A stretch of 14,028 nucleotides of DNA, taken from Halobacteriales archaeon SW_10_68_16 (lineage in GTDB: Archaea > Halobacteriota > Halobacteria > Halobacteriales > Haloarculaceae). Numbering within the stretch: the stretch's first letter is position 1; every line of letters begins with the position of its first letter. Shown piece after piece: positions 1-7,020 of the stretch. Below the pieces are notes generated by a model that had not been told where the DNA came from, made no database searches, and saw nothing but the letters and a program-made list of their open reading frames with translations. Made by a program: the position numbers and the translations under genes. Location: NCBI GenBank assembly GCA_003023485.1, contig PXSG01000109.1, positions 1-14,028 of the forward strand, written 5' to 3'.

Positions 1-460
1 CGACGTGGTAGGTCGCGGTCTCCTCCCGGAGTTCCGGGTAGGCGAGCAGCGCCGCGGTCAGCGAATCCGGCTGTGTGACGCCGTCGATGCCCTGCTCCTC
101 GCTGGTGAACTCCCGGACCGGTTCGGTCAGGTCCTCGAAGAAGTCCGCGAGGTCGGTGTCCATCTCCGCGACGGCCGCGAACTCCTCGGCCCCGAGCACC
201 GACGCGCGCAGGCAGAGCCCCCAGTCGACGAGCGTGACGTCGAACGCGCCGAGCACGCGCTTGGCGGCGTCGGGGTCGACCCAGAAGTTGAACTCGGCGG
301 CCGGGGTGACGTTGCCTTTCGCGTGGACGTTCCCGCCCATCACCCACACCTCGTCCACGAGGTTCGGGAGGCCGGGCTCGCGGGCGTGGGCCAGTGCGAG
401 GTTCGTCAGCGGACCGATGCACAGGAGGGTGATCTCGCCCGGCGACTCGAGGTCCCGCTG
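1..460 (-). pseudogene. Nucleoside hydrolase (IunH-like), 5'-truncated and running off the left edge
   Basis: Reading the minus strand from about 460 down to 1 gives an open frame of about 153 codons with no stop. It carries the core of the inosine/uridine-preferring nucleoside hydrolase family: ITLLCIGPLTNLALA, then VWVMGGN, then GNVTPAAEFNFWVDPDAA. These surround the metal- and ribose-binding part of the fold; the family cleaves the N-glycosidic bond of ribonucleosides in salvage. The roughly 110 N-terminal residues, with the DxDxxxDD calcium-binding motif, are absent. Homology stops at about 431-460, where a plus-strand glycosyltransferase begins in the opposite orientation. The C-terminus lies outside the window. 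With no start and no metal-binding motif this copy cannot be functional as read. The family call is solid; the substrate is not determinable. Confidence 0.85.
431..460. other. Junction between two 5'-truncated divergent genes
   Basis: Minus-strand nucleoside hydrolase coding ends, and plus-strand glycosyltransferase coding begins, within these 30 bases. Both readings are plausible in the overlap (PGEITLL on minus, ARRLEVPL on plus), so the breakpoint cannot be fixed to the base. A single deletion that removed both 5' ends and the shared divergent promoter region would explain it. The inferred loss is about 110 hydrolase codons, about 100 transferase codons and the spacer. Confidence 0.7.
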
Positions 461-1264
461 GTGGCCTCCTATCACACGCCCAGCGGCGAGTACGCGGCGT
501 ACCTCTCGGTCGACGGCACTGTCGAGCGTGTCGTCCGCGGGACCGCGACCGCCTACGAGCGGTGGTTCCTCGACCGCGCGGCCGTCGTCGTCGTGCCCAG
601 CCCCGAGACGGGCCGCTACGTCCGGGAGAAGGTTGGCACCGACACGCCTGTCGCGGTGGTCCAGAACGGCGTCGACACCGACTTCTTCCGTCCCGTCGAC
701 GCGGAACGGGAGCGGGCCTTTCGGGAGCGCCACGGCCTGCCGGATGGACCGCTCGTGGGTTACACCGGTCGCCACGGCTACGAGAAGGACCTCGAGGTCC
801 TCGTACGGGCTGCCGACGGACTCGACGCGACCGTCGCGTTCGCGGGCGACGGGCCGGCCCGCGCGGAGCTGGAGTCCGCCGCCGACGAGGTGGACGCTGA
901 CGTGCGCTTTCTGGGGTTCCTGCCCCGGGAGGAGTTGCCGACCTTCTACTCGACGCTCGACGCCTTCGCGTTCCCGAGTCCTGTCGAGACCCAGGGACTG
1001 GTCGCCCTGGAGGCCAACGCCTGCGGGACGCCCGTGGCCAGCGTGGACGCAGGTGCGCTCTCGGACACCATCGACGACGGCGAGAACGGGTACACCGCAC
1101 CCGCGGGCGACCCGGCGGCACTGCGCGATGTGATCCGGCGGACACTCGACGAGCGCGAGCGCCTCCGGGAGGGCTGTCTCGACCGCCGCGAGGCCACCAG
1201 CGTCGCGGCCGCTGTCGAGGATTTGCGGGGCGTCTACGCGGACGTGCTCGGGGGAGATGACTGA
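431..1264 (+). pseudogene. Family-4 glycosyltransferase, N-terminally truncated
   Basis: The frame encodes a retaining GT-B glycosyltransferase of family GT4. Homology begins abruptly near 431-455 (LEVPLVASYHTP) and continues through the linker (VVQNGVDTDFF), the start of the C-terminal Rossmann domain (VGYTGRHGYEKDLEVLVRAA), FAGDGP and VRFLGFLPREELPTFYS. It then has the nucleotide-sugar site with the E-x7-E pattern in PVETQGLVALEANACGTPVA. The C-terminus looks complete, ending at TGA 1262-1264. The roughly 100 N-terminal residues of the acceptor-binding domain are missing. The upstream in-frame codons from ATG 5 are antisense to the nucleoside hydrolase and are not real protein. Family members add sugars to lipids, glycans or S-layer proteins; acceptor and donor cannot be told here. 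No promoter survives. Confidence 0.85.
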
Positions 1265-1344
1265 CGATGGAAACTCACCGAGCAACAGGAACCCGTCGAG
1301 GATTGGTCCCGGGAGTCACTCCAACGCACTGGTGGTCTCCAGGT

Positions 1345-1642
1345 GATGCCTACCACAACTCGCAGACGTGTTCGTGCTGTGGTGAGCGTGGGTATCGACA
1401 GGAGGAGGCGGTTCCGGTGTACGAATGATGAGTGTGACATGGAGCAAGACCACGCTGACCGGAATGCGTCGGTGAATGTTGCGTGGCGCGAGAAGGCGAA
1501 GCTCGACGGGAACGATACGAATTACCGGACTCACAAAACCCAGCCGCAGGTGCGGTTGGTGCGTCTGTCCGGGTCGGGGCGCGTAAGCCGCCCAACCTCA
1601 TCCCGTTCCCTCGCGGAACAGGGAGTGCTAGCGCACGGCTGA
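1345..1642 (+). pseudogene. TnpB (OrfB) C-terminal zinc-ribbon fragment, frameshifted
   Basis: Two frames are needed to read the TnpB tail. The first (1345 to TGA 1426-1428) gives DAYHNSQTCSCCGERGYRQ with the first CxxC knuckle. The second (the frame ending at TGA 1640-1642) gives FRCTNDECDMEQDHADRNASVNVAWREKAKLD with the second knuckle (CxxxxC) and the conserved D-x-NAS-N helix, then a basic tail ending LAEQGVLAHG. A frame change lies between about 1400 and 1415. TnpB proteins are RNA-guided DNA nucleases of IS200/IS605 elements; the three RuvC acidic residues would lie mainly upstream and are gone, so the fragment cannot cut DNA. Confidence 0.78.
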
Positions 1643-1687
1643 GGGAACCAACAAAAGCCTCGGGCCACCGCGCCCGAGGTTGTTTAC
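1560..1687 (+). ncRNA. Possible relic of the TnpB-associated omega RNA scaffold
   Basis: In IS200/IS605 elements the guide RNA overlaps the 3' end of tnpB and the right-end hairpin, and its guide is the flank just beyond the element end. Here the tnpB 3' end is followed by a perfect 8-bp stem, CCTCGGGC (1658-1665), six-base loop CACCGC, GCCCGAGG (1672-1679), then TTGTTTAC. The right-end structure is therefore intact although the nuclease is lost. The 5' limit given is a guess. Transcription is not shown by the sequence. Confidence 0.35.
1658..1679 (+). repeat. Perfect 8-bp inverted repeat, probable IS right-end hairpin
   Basis: Arms CCTCGGGC and GCCCGAGG enclose a six-base loop. It lies 16 bases after the tnpB stop, the normal place for the subterminal hairpin recognised by TnpA in this family. 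It could also act as a transcription terminator for the fragment. Confidence 0.7.
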
Positions 1688-1688
1688 C

Positions 1689-1698
1689 CGAACGTTCG
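1689..1698. promoter_or_regulatory. 10-bp perfect palindrome upstream of the small zinc-finger gene
   Basis: CGAACGTTCG is a perfect palindrome between the IS remnant end and the TATA-like element at 1723. The position suits an operator for a dimeric regulator. It may also be chance, as such palindromes are not rare in GC-rich DNA. Confidence 0.25.
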
Positions 1699-1722
1699 TG
1701 AAATACACCGTCGATATATGGT

Positions 1723-1730
1723 GTTAAGTA
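1723..1730 (+). promoter_or_regulatory. TATA-like element for the small zinc-finger gene
   Basis: GTTAAGTA lies 27-34 bases before ATG 1757, the distance expected for a leaderless haloarchaeal transcript. An AT-rich GATATAT at 1713-1719 is an alternative that would leave a leader of roughly 15 bases. Confidence 0.45.
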
Positions 1731-1756
1731 GTGGCGTCCCGAGTGGGCAGACAGGT

Positions 1757-1939
1757 ATGGTCGACCCGACATCGGACCTCGGGGAGGACGTCACCGAGGA
1801 GGACGCACCGGTCTGTGGGACCTGCGGTGCGACCATCCTCGACAGCCCGAACCACCGGGTCGTCACCTGGATCGAGGACGACGAAGTCCAGGCCGAACAC
1901 TTCTGTGACGACGACTGCCGGGCGGCGTGGAACGGCTAA
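1757..1939 (+). CDS. Small zinc-finger protein, CxxC...CxxxC (TRASH-like or DUF7576-like)
   Basis: A 60-residue acidic protein starting MVDPTSDLGEDVTEEDAP. It has a first knuckle CGTC (Cys20 and Cys23) and a second near the C-terminus, FCDDDC (Cys50 and Cys54), with VVTWIED between them. Four cysteines in this spacing suggest one zinc ion in a treble-clef fold. The layout resembles both the TRASH metal-sensing domain and small zinc-finger families common in haloarchaea; I cannot separate these by eye. ATG 1757 is preferred over the in-frame upstream start at 1718 because the TATA-like element lies downstream of 1718 and the acidic N-terminus begins here. It precedes a zinc/cadmium-type ATPase in the same direction by 97 bases, so a role in metal handling is possible, but the ATPase has its own promoter. 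Confidence 0.8.
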   Translation: MVDPTSDLGEDVTEEDAPVCGTCGATILDSPNHRVVTWIEDDEVQAEHFCDDDCRAAWNG

Positions 1940-1972
1940 GTCATTATTCTATCTGTAGTATTTTAATATTTG
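1940..1972 (+). terminator. T-rich tract after the small zinc-finger gene
   Basis: A strongly AT-rich run with several T clusters (including TATTTTAATATTTG) directly follows the stop in otherwise GC-rich DNA. Archaeal intrinsic termination usually needs only such oligo-T stretches. The same bases also form the upstream part of the ATPase promoter region. Confidence 0.35.
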
Positions 1973-1980
1973 TTCACAAA
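1966..1980. promoter_or_regulatory. Possible metalloregulator operator upstream of the metal ATPase
   Basis: TTTGT-TC-ACAAA (1969-1980) is a perfect palindrome with a two-base centre. The overlapping 1966-1976, read on the minus strand, is TGAACAAATAT, close to the half-site of ArsR/SmtB-family repressor operators. It lies about 25 bases upstream of the TATA-like element. That the family controls zinc/cadmium ATPase genes in bacteria is known; its use here is inferred. Confidence 0.3.
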
Positions 1981-2003
1981 ATATCGCCGCTCCGAAACAG
2001 TTG

Positions 2004-2013
2004 AATTAATATT
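2004..2013 (+). promoter_or_regulatory. TATA element of the P1B-ATPase gene
   Basis: AATTAATATT ends 23 bases before ATG 2037 and stands out from the GC-rich flank. The spacing indicates a leaderless or nearly leaderless transcript and supports ATG 2037. Confidence 0.6.
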
Positions 2014-2036
2014 CCGTCCAGTGCGTAGGTGCTCGT

Positions 2037-4343
2037 ATGGACGGCGACGGCGCGTCCGGCGGGACCGACAGCGCGTCCGAGGGGGCCGTGGGTGCGAAGA
2101 CGGCCAGGTTCGACGTACCCTCGATGGACTGTGCGTCGTGTGCCGACACCGTCTCGGGTGCGCTCGGGGACCGGCCGGGCGTGCTGTCCGTCGAAACGCG
2201 ACCGGCCGGCGGGAGCGTCGTCGTCGAGTACGACCGGGCGGCGACCGACGAGGCAACCATCGTCACAGCCATCGAGGACGCGGGCTACGAGGTACTCGAC
2301 GACGCGGAATCCGAATCGCTGGAGCGCGAGCCGGTCTGGTTCAGCCGTCGGGGACTGCAGACCTGGGTCAGCGGTGCGTTCCTGGCCGCGGGATTGGTCG
2401 TCGAATTCCTCGTCCCGGCGGCCGACGTCGCCGTCGCGACGCTGTTCGGGACACCCCACTCGCTGGCGGACGTCCTCTTCGTCGCGGGCATCGTCGCCGG
2501 CGGCGGCGTCATCCTCCGCGGGGGCTACCGCTCGGCGCAGGCCCGCTCGCTCGATATGGATTTCCTGATGAGCGCGGCAATCCTCGGGGCGGTGACCGCG
2601 AGTCTCGTCTTCGCCGAACCGCTCTACCTCGAGGGGGCGACGCTGGCCTTCCTCGTCAACGTCGCGGAGTTGCTGGAAGAGGACTCCATGGACAGGGCCC
2701 GCACCTCGCTGCGGGAACTGATGGACCTCTCGCCCGACGAGGCGACGGTCCGCCGGGACGACACGGAGGTGACGGTCCCGGTCGAGGACCTCACCGTGGG
2801 CGATCTCGTGGTGGTGCGGCCCGGCGAGACCATCCCCGTCGACGGGGTCGTTCGCGAGGGCGAGAGCGCGGTCGACCAGTCCCCCGTGACCGGCGAGAGC
2901 GTGCCCGTCGACAAGACGGCCGGCGACGAGGTCTACGCCGGGACCATCAACGAGGCGGGCTACCTCGAAGTCGAGACGACGGCCGCCGCCGGCGACGATA
3001 CCCTCTCGCGGGTCATCGAACTGGTCGAGGGTGCCGAGGCCGAGCGGACCGACCGCGAGCAGTTCGTCGATCGCTTCGCCAGCAAGTACACGCCGGCGGT
3101 CGTCGGTGCCGCCGTCCTCGTCGCGGCGGTCCCGCCGCTGGTTCTCGGCGGCGCCTGGCACGTCTGGTTCGTCCGCGGGCTGACGCTGCTCGTCCTGGCC
3201 TGCCCCTGCGCGTTCGTCATCAGCACGCCCGTCTCCGTGGTCTCGGGGGTCACCAGCGCGGCGCGAAACGGCGTCCTCGTGAAGGGCGGCACCCACCTGG
3301 AGGCGATGGGCGAGATCGAGGCGGTCGCGCTGGACAAGACGGGCACGCTGACGACGGGCGAACTCGCCGTGACCGACGTCGTCGGGCTGAACGACAACAG
3401 CGAGGCGGACGTCCTGCGGTGTGCCCGGGGGCTCGAACGCCGGAGCGAACACCCCATCGGCGAGGCCATCGTCGACCGCGCCGACGAGGCGGCCGTCCCG
3501 GGCCGCGAGGTTGCGGATTTCGAGGCCATCACGGGCAAAGGCGTCCGCGCCACGCTTGATGGGCACCCCCACTACGCGGGCAAACCCGCGCTGTTCGAGG
3601 AACTGGGCTTCGACCTCTCGCACGTCCACGCCACGACCGACGGCGGCGTCGTCACCGCCCGGTCCCGCCAGCTCTGTGAACGCAACGACTGCCTGGACCT
3701 CCTCGAAGACGTGGTTCCGGATCTCCAGGCCGAGGGGAAGACGGTCGTCCTCGTGGGCACAGAGGACCAGCTGGAGGGCGTCATCGCCGTGGCCGACTCC
3801 ATCCGGTCGGAGGCCCGCGGGGCCGTCGAGGGACTCCGCGAACTGGGCATCGAGCGGGTCGTCATGCTCACCGGCGACAACGAGCGCACCGCACGCGCAG
3901 TCGGCGAGGAAGTGGGCATCGACGAGGTGCGCGCGGAGTTGCTCCCGGAAGAGAAGGTCGCGGCCGTCCGGGACCTGGAGGCCGCGTACGACGGCGTGGC
4001 GATGGTCGGCGACGGCATCAACGACGCCCCCGCGCTCGCGGCCGCGACGGTCGGTGTCGCGATGGGCGCGGCCGGGACCGACACCGCCCTCGAAACCGCC
4101 GACGTCGCCTTGCTGGGCGACGACCTCTCGAAACTGCCCTACCTCCGTGCGCTCGCGGCCCGCGCCTCGTCGGTCATCCGGCAGAACGTCTGGTCGAGCC
4201 TCGGAGCGAAGGCGCTGCTGGCCGCGCTCGTCCCCTTCGGGTACGTCCCCATCTGGCTGGCAGTGCTGGTCGGCGACGCCGGCATGACCGTCGCGGTGAC
4301 GGGCAACGCGATGCGCCTCTCCCGTGTCGGGTCCGAGGAGTGA
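2037..4343 (+). CDS. zntA: P1B-2 type heavy-metal ATPase (Zn2+/Cd2+/Pb2+ exporter)
   Basis: A 768-residue membrane pump that exports divalent soft metals using ATP. It has an N-terminal heavy-metal-associated domain with MDCASC (Cys32, Cys35). Membrane helices follow from about residue 110, then the actuator motif TGES (285-288), the TM6 metal site CPC (389-391) followed by ISTPVSVVSG, phosphorylated Asp433 in DKTGTLT, the HP motif (His472), TGDN (612-615) and the GDGINDAP hinge (658-665). TM7 has Asn717 and Lys725, and TM8 has DAG (747-749). CPC plus the TM7 Lys and TM8 DxG are the P1B-2 signature, which favours Zn/Cd/Pb over Cu+; copper pumps lack that Lys and DxG pair. All catalytic residues are present and length is normal. 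A TATA element sits just upstream and a possible ArsR-type operator at 1966-1980. Confidence 0.93.
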   Translation: MDGDGASGGTDSASEGAVGAKTARFDVPSMDCASCADTVSGALGDRPGVLSVETRPAGGSVVVEYDRAATDEATIVTAIEDAGYEVLDDAESESLEREPVWFSRRGLQTWVSGAFLAAGLVVEFLVPAADVAVATLFGTPHSLADVLFVAGIVAGGGVILRGGYRSAQARSLDMDFLMSAAILGAVTASLVFAEPLYLEGATLAFLVNVAELLEEDSMDRARTSLRELMDLSPDEATVRRDDTEVTVPVEDLTVGDLVVVRPGETIPVDGVVREGESAVDQSPVTGESVPVDKTAGDEVYAGTINEAGYLEVETTAAAGDDTLSRVIELVEGAEAERTDREQFVDRFASKYTPAVVGAAVLVAAVPPLVLGGAWHVWFVRGLTLLVLACPCAFVISTPVSVVSGVTSAARNGVLVKGGTHLEAMGEIEAVALDKTGTLTTGELAVTDVVGLNDNSEADVLRCARGLERRSEHPIGEAIVDRADEAAVPGREVADFEAITGKGVRATLDGHPHYAGKPALFEELGFDLSHVHATTDGGVVTARSRQLCERNDCLDLLEDVVPDLQAEGKTVVLVGTEDQLEGVIAVADSIRSEARGAVEGLRELGIERVVMLTGDNERTARAVGEEVGIDEVRAELLPEEKVAAVRDLEAAYDGVAMVGDGINDAPALAAATVGVAMGAAGTDTALETADVALLGDDLSKLPYLRALAARASSVIRQNVWSSLGAKALLAALVPFGYVPIWLAVLVGDAGMTVAVTGNAMRLSRVGSEE

Positions 4344-4473
4344 GCGGCCGGGGGCTTTCTTGCCAGTCTTCGGGGCCGTGGCACTATCTCTACTATCGCT
4401 GGTGAGGACTCGGTGACACACGGCACACACTCGTCGTGTGAACGGAGCGAAACTCCCGGACGCAATCGGTCGG

Positions 4474-4478
4474 TTTAC
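4474..4478 (+). promoter_or_regulatory. TATA-like element for the EamA permease gene
   Basis: TTTAC lies 25-29 bases before GTG 4503. This spacing, seen at several neighbouring genes, supports GTG 4503 rather than the upstream in-frame start at 4413. Confidence 0.45.
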
Positions 4479-4502
4479 GGCACCCCTCCGCCTCGGTCGG
4501 GT

Positions 4503-5384
4503 GTGAACCGCCAGACCGTCGGGACGCTGCTGGTGCTCGTCGCGTCGGCCGGGTTCGGGACCCTCGCCATCTTCGGGAAGCTCGCCGCGCAGGCCGGCCT
4601 CAACATCACGTCGCTGCTGACCTTCCGGTTCCTCATCGGCACGACGCTCCTGTGGGTCGTCCTCGCACTCGTCGGTCGTGCCCGCCTGCTCCGGGGTCGA
4701 CAGCTCGGGGTCGCGCTGGGACTGGGGACGCTCTATGCGGTCTTCACGGCGTTTTTCTTCCGGGGGCTGGACTTCGTCCCCGCTGGCGTCGCGGGCATCA
4801 CCTTCTACACCTACCCCATCTACGTCTACGTCATCTCGGCACTCGCGCTGGACGAACCCCTCTCCGCGCGGAAGCTCGTCGCGCTCGCGGCCTCGCTGGC
4901 CGGCGTGGCGCTCATCGTCGGCGGTGACGTGGCCGGGATCGACCTCGTCGGCGTCGCGCTCGTCCTCGTGGCCGCCCTGGGGTACGCGGGCTACATCACC
5001 GGGAGCCGTGCCGCGCTCGCCTCGACCGACGCCGACGTCCTCGCCGGGACGGCACTGGTCGCGACCGCGCTCTCGTATCTCGCCTTCGGCCTCGCCTCGG
5101 GTCGCCTGACTGTCCCCGCGGGCACCGAACAGTGGCTGGTCGTCCTCGGTATCGCTGTCTTCGGGACCACGGTGCCGCTGTTCCTGTACGTCCTCGGACT
5201 CGACCGCGTCGAGGCCAGCGTCGCGAGCGTCCTCGGGACCTCCGAGCCGGCAGTGACGGTTCTGCTCGGGGTCGTCCTGCTGGGCGAGGTGGTGGCGCCC
5301 GTCGTCGTGCTCGGCGGTGCGCTCGTGCTGGGTGGCGTCGTTCTCGTCCAGTCCGACCTCGGCGGGGTACGGCCGCCGCAGTAG
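4503..5384 (+). CDS. EamA/DMT-superfamily permease
   Basis: A 293-residue, very hydrophobic protein with about ten predicted membrane helices in two repeated EamA halves. The first half contains LTFRFLIGTTLLWVV, the FFFRGLDFVPAGVAG stretch and the glycine-rich ALDEPLSARKLVAL turn. The second contains LGLDRVEASVASVLGTSEPA and VLLGEVVAP, the matching second-half motif. Members of the drug/metabolite transporter superfamily move amino acids, nucleotide sugars or other small metabolites across the cell membrane; substrate cannot be read from sequence. GTG is chosen as start from the TATA spacing and because the first helix begins directly after VNRQT. It is 159 bases downstream of the metal ATPase, with its own promoter. 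Confidence 0.88.
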   Translation: MNRQTVGTLLVLVASAGFGTLAIFGKLAAQAGLNITSLLTFRFLIGTTLLWVVLALVGRARLLRGRQLGVALGLGTLYAVFTAFFFRGLDFVPAGVAGITFYTYPIYVYVISALALDEPLSARKLVALAASLAGVALIVGGDVAGIDLVGVALVLVAALGYAGYITGSRAALASTDADVLAGTALVATALSYLAFGLASGRLTVPAGTEQWLVVLGIAVFGTTVPLFLYVLGLDRVEASVASVLGTSEPAVTVLLGVVLLGEVVAPVVVLGGALVLGGVVLVQSDLGGVRPPQ

Positions 5385-5425
5385 CGGTCGTCCTCGGGGA
5401 CTGTCGGCAACCTCACCGCGGTGGG

Positions 5426-5431
5426 CTTTTG
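5426..5431 (+). promoter_or_regulatory. TATA-like element for the rhodanese gene
   Basis: CTTTTG lies 24-29 bases before ATG 5455, consistent with leaderless transcription. It lies inside the longer reading frame that starts at 5317 and so argues against that upstream start. Confidence 0.4.
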
Positions 5432-5454
5432 CGCCTCGCCCGCCAACCCCGGGT

Positions 5455-5778
5455 ATGGTCGACGAGATGGACCCGGAGGAGTTGGAGGAACGTCTGACCC
5501 GCGGGGCGGACGTCCAGGTGATCGACATCCGCGGGCCGGACTCGTTCGCGGAGGGGCATATCCCCGGCGCGACGAACGTGCCGCTCGGGCGGTTCGCGCG
5601 GGAGATCGAGGACCAGGAGTTCGGCGACGAGGTCGTCGTGGCCTGCCCGCTGGGCGAGAGTTCCCTCCAGGCGGCCCGGCTGCTGGAATCCTACGAGGGC
5701 GTCGACGAGGAGACCCGGGTCGCCAACCTCGCTGGCGGGTACGAGGCCTGGGACGGTGACCTCGAGGGTGAACCCTGA
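5455..5778 (+). CDS. Single-domain rhodanese-like sulfurtransferase
   Basis: A 107-residue cytoplasmic rhodanese domain. The N-terminal motif VIDIRGPDSFAEGHIPGATN (residues 22-41) is the conserved substrate-side signature. The catalytic loop is CPLGESS with Cys64 as the persulfide-forming residue, followed by AARLLE and the C-terminal NLAGGYEAWDG, the usual GG-x-x-xW motif. Such proteins carry sulfane sulfur for thiolation or detoxification; the partner is unknown. It starts 70 bases after the permease stop and ends 61 bases before asd, each with a separate TATA-like element, so co-transcription is not required. A second ATG (codon 5) is a possible alternative start. Confidence 0.9.
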   Translation: MVDEMDPEELEERLTRGADVQVIDIRGPDSFAEGHIPGATNVPLGRFAREIEDQEFGDEVVVACPLGESSLQAARLLESYEGVDEETRVANLAGGYEAWDGDLEGEP

Positions 5779-5809
5779 ACTGCCGGGCGTGCGAGGCCTT
5801 TCCAAACAG

Positions 5810-5815
5810 TTTTGA
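5810..5815 (+). promoter_or_regulatory. TATA-like element for asd
   Basis: TTTTGA lies 25-30 bases before ATG 5840, the leaderless spacing seen at neighbouring genes. Confidence 0.45.
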
Positions 5816-5839
5816 GCGGCCGTCGCCCTACCACCGGCA

Positions 5840-6877
5840 ATGACAGTACGCGCAGGCATCCTCGGAGCCACGGGCGCAGTCGGACAGCGACTCATCCAGC
5901 TGCTCGACCCCCATCCCGAGTTCGAGATCGCCGCACTGACAGCCAGCGAGTCCAGTGCCGGCAGTTCCTACCGCGAGGCAGCGAAGTGGCGCATCGACGT
6001 TCCTATCCCCGACGATGTCGCCGAGATGACGGTCCGCCGGACCGACCACGCCGAGGTTCCGGACGACGTGGACATCCTCTTCTCGTCGCTGCCATCCAGC
6101 GTCGGCGAGCGGGTCGAGCCCCCCTTCTGCGAGGCGGGCTACGTGGTCTCCTCGAACTCCTCGAACGGCCGCCTCGACGAGGACGTCCCGCTCACCATCC
6201 CAGAGGTCAACCCCGACCACCTCGACCTCATCGAAGTCCAGCGCGACCGCCGGGGCTGGGACGGCGCGCTCGTCAAGAACCCCAACTGCTCGACCATCAC
6301 GATGGTGCCGCCGCTCGCGGCCCTTGAGGAGGCGTACGGCCTCGACCGCGTCACCGTCGCGACGCTGCAGGCCGTCTCCGGGGCGGGCTACTCGGGGGTG
6401 ACCTCGATGGAGATCATCGACAACGCACTCCCCCACATCGGCGGCGAGGAGAGGAAGATGGAGACCGAATCGCGCAAGCTCCTGGGGACCTTCGACGGCG
6501 CCGAAATCGAGTGGCACGGCGCCCGCGTTGACGCCTCGTGTAACCGCATCCCCACGCTGGACGGCCACCTGGAAAACGTCTGGACCGACACCGCCGAGGC
6601 GGCCACCGTCGAGGGCGCCGCCGCCGCGATGCGCGAGCACCCCACCCTCGATTTGCACTCTTCGCCCGACCGGCTCGTCCACGTCTTCGAGGAGCCCGAC
6701 CGCCCCCAGCCCCGGCTGGACCGGAACCGCGAGAACGGGATGGCCGTCGCGGTCGGCGGCATCCAGGCGACCGACGGCGGCGTCCAGTTCAACTGTCTCG
6801 CACACAACACGATGCGCGGGGCCGCCGGCGCGTCGGTTCTCAACGGCGAACTTCTCCTGGAGAACGGCTACATTTGA
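5840..6877 (+). CDS. asd: Aspartate-semialdehyde dehydrogenase
   Basis: A 345-residue NADPH-dependent enzyme that reduces aspartyl phosphate to aspartate semialdehyde, the branch point to threonine, methionine and lysine. The nucleotide-binding loop GATGAVGQ is at residues 9-16. The catalytic cysteine is Cys150 in KNPNCSTIT, and the acid/base histidine is His242 in RIPTLDGH. The AVSGAGYSG stretch (177-185) is characteristic of the archaeal/fungal-type subgroup. SSNSSNGR (104-111) and IPEVN (120-124) are further family blocks. Length is full and no frame break is seen. The stop is followed by a 176-base spacer. Confidence 0.96.
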   Translation: MTVRAGILGATGAVGQRLIQLLDPHPEFEIAALTASESSAGSSYREAAKWRIDVPIPDDVAEMTVRRTDHAEVPDDVDILFSSLPSSVGERVEPPFCEAGYVVSSNSSNGRLDEDVPLTIPEVNPDHLDLIEVQRDRRGWDGALVKNPNCSTITMVPPLAALEEAYGLDRVTVATLQAVSGAGYSGVTSMEIIDNALPHIGGEERKMETESRKLLGTFDGAEIEWHGARVDASCNRIPTLDGHLENVWTDTAEAATVEGAAAAMREHPTLDLHSSPDRLVHVFEEPDRPQPRLDRNRENGMAVAVGGIQATDGGVQFNCLAHNTMRGAAGASVLNGELLLENGYI

Positions 6878-6985
6878 CCGGGCCGTCCACTCGGTGAAAC
6901 GACCGTCGTTCGCGGTGACTTACACTCGCAGTGATACGTCTCCGGTCGTCACGGGATCGTCGATGGATCGGCCGCCCTCTCGTGG

Positions 6986-7003
6986 TTGAACGGTTTGAAC
7001 GGT
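6986..7003. repeat. Tandem 9-bp direct repeat upstream of the HalX regulator
   Basis: TTGAACGGT occurs twice without a gap (6986-6994 and 6995-7003). It lies about 18 bases upstream of the TATA-like TTACTT (7021-7026), a position where archaeal activators or repressors bind. Function is inferred only. Confidence 0.4.
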
Positions 7004-7020
7004 TCTGGAGGGACAGCGCG

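Larger units (their letters stand above)
1267..1687 (+). mobile_element. Remnant of an IS200/IS605-family element (tnpB 3' end plus right end)
   Basis: Just after the glycosyltransferase stop lies a stretch whose translation matches the tail of a TnpB/OrfB transposase-associated nuclease, followed by a strong GC hairpin (1658-1679) and a TTGTTTAC-like end. No tnpA, left end or RuvC catalytic domain is present. The left limit is uncertain: recognisable homology starts near 1345, although an in-frame ATG occurs at 1267 and opens a 53-codon frame. Local composition is less GC-rich than the flanking genes. This is a dead element fragment. Confidence 0.7.

Noticed and set aside
5..1264. 419-codon plus-strand frame as one glycosyltransferase
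   Set aside because: Its first 140-150 codons are antisense to strong nucleoside hydrolase motifs and resemble no transferase N-terminus. Only the part from about 431 is real.
4411..4440. CACACG...CGTGTG inverted repeat between the ATPase and permease genes
   Set aside because: Six-base arms with a twelve-base loop and no T-run; it is too weak to call a terminator or operator.
1974..5528. 1184-codon minus-strand open frame
   Set aside because: It is antisense to the metal ATPase, permease and rhodanese, all of which have clear catalytic motifs. Long antisense frames are a by-product of GC-rich third positions; its translation is low-complexity and has no recognisable domain.
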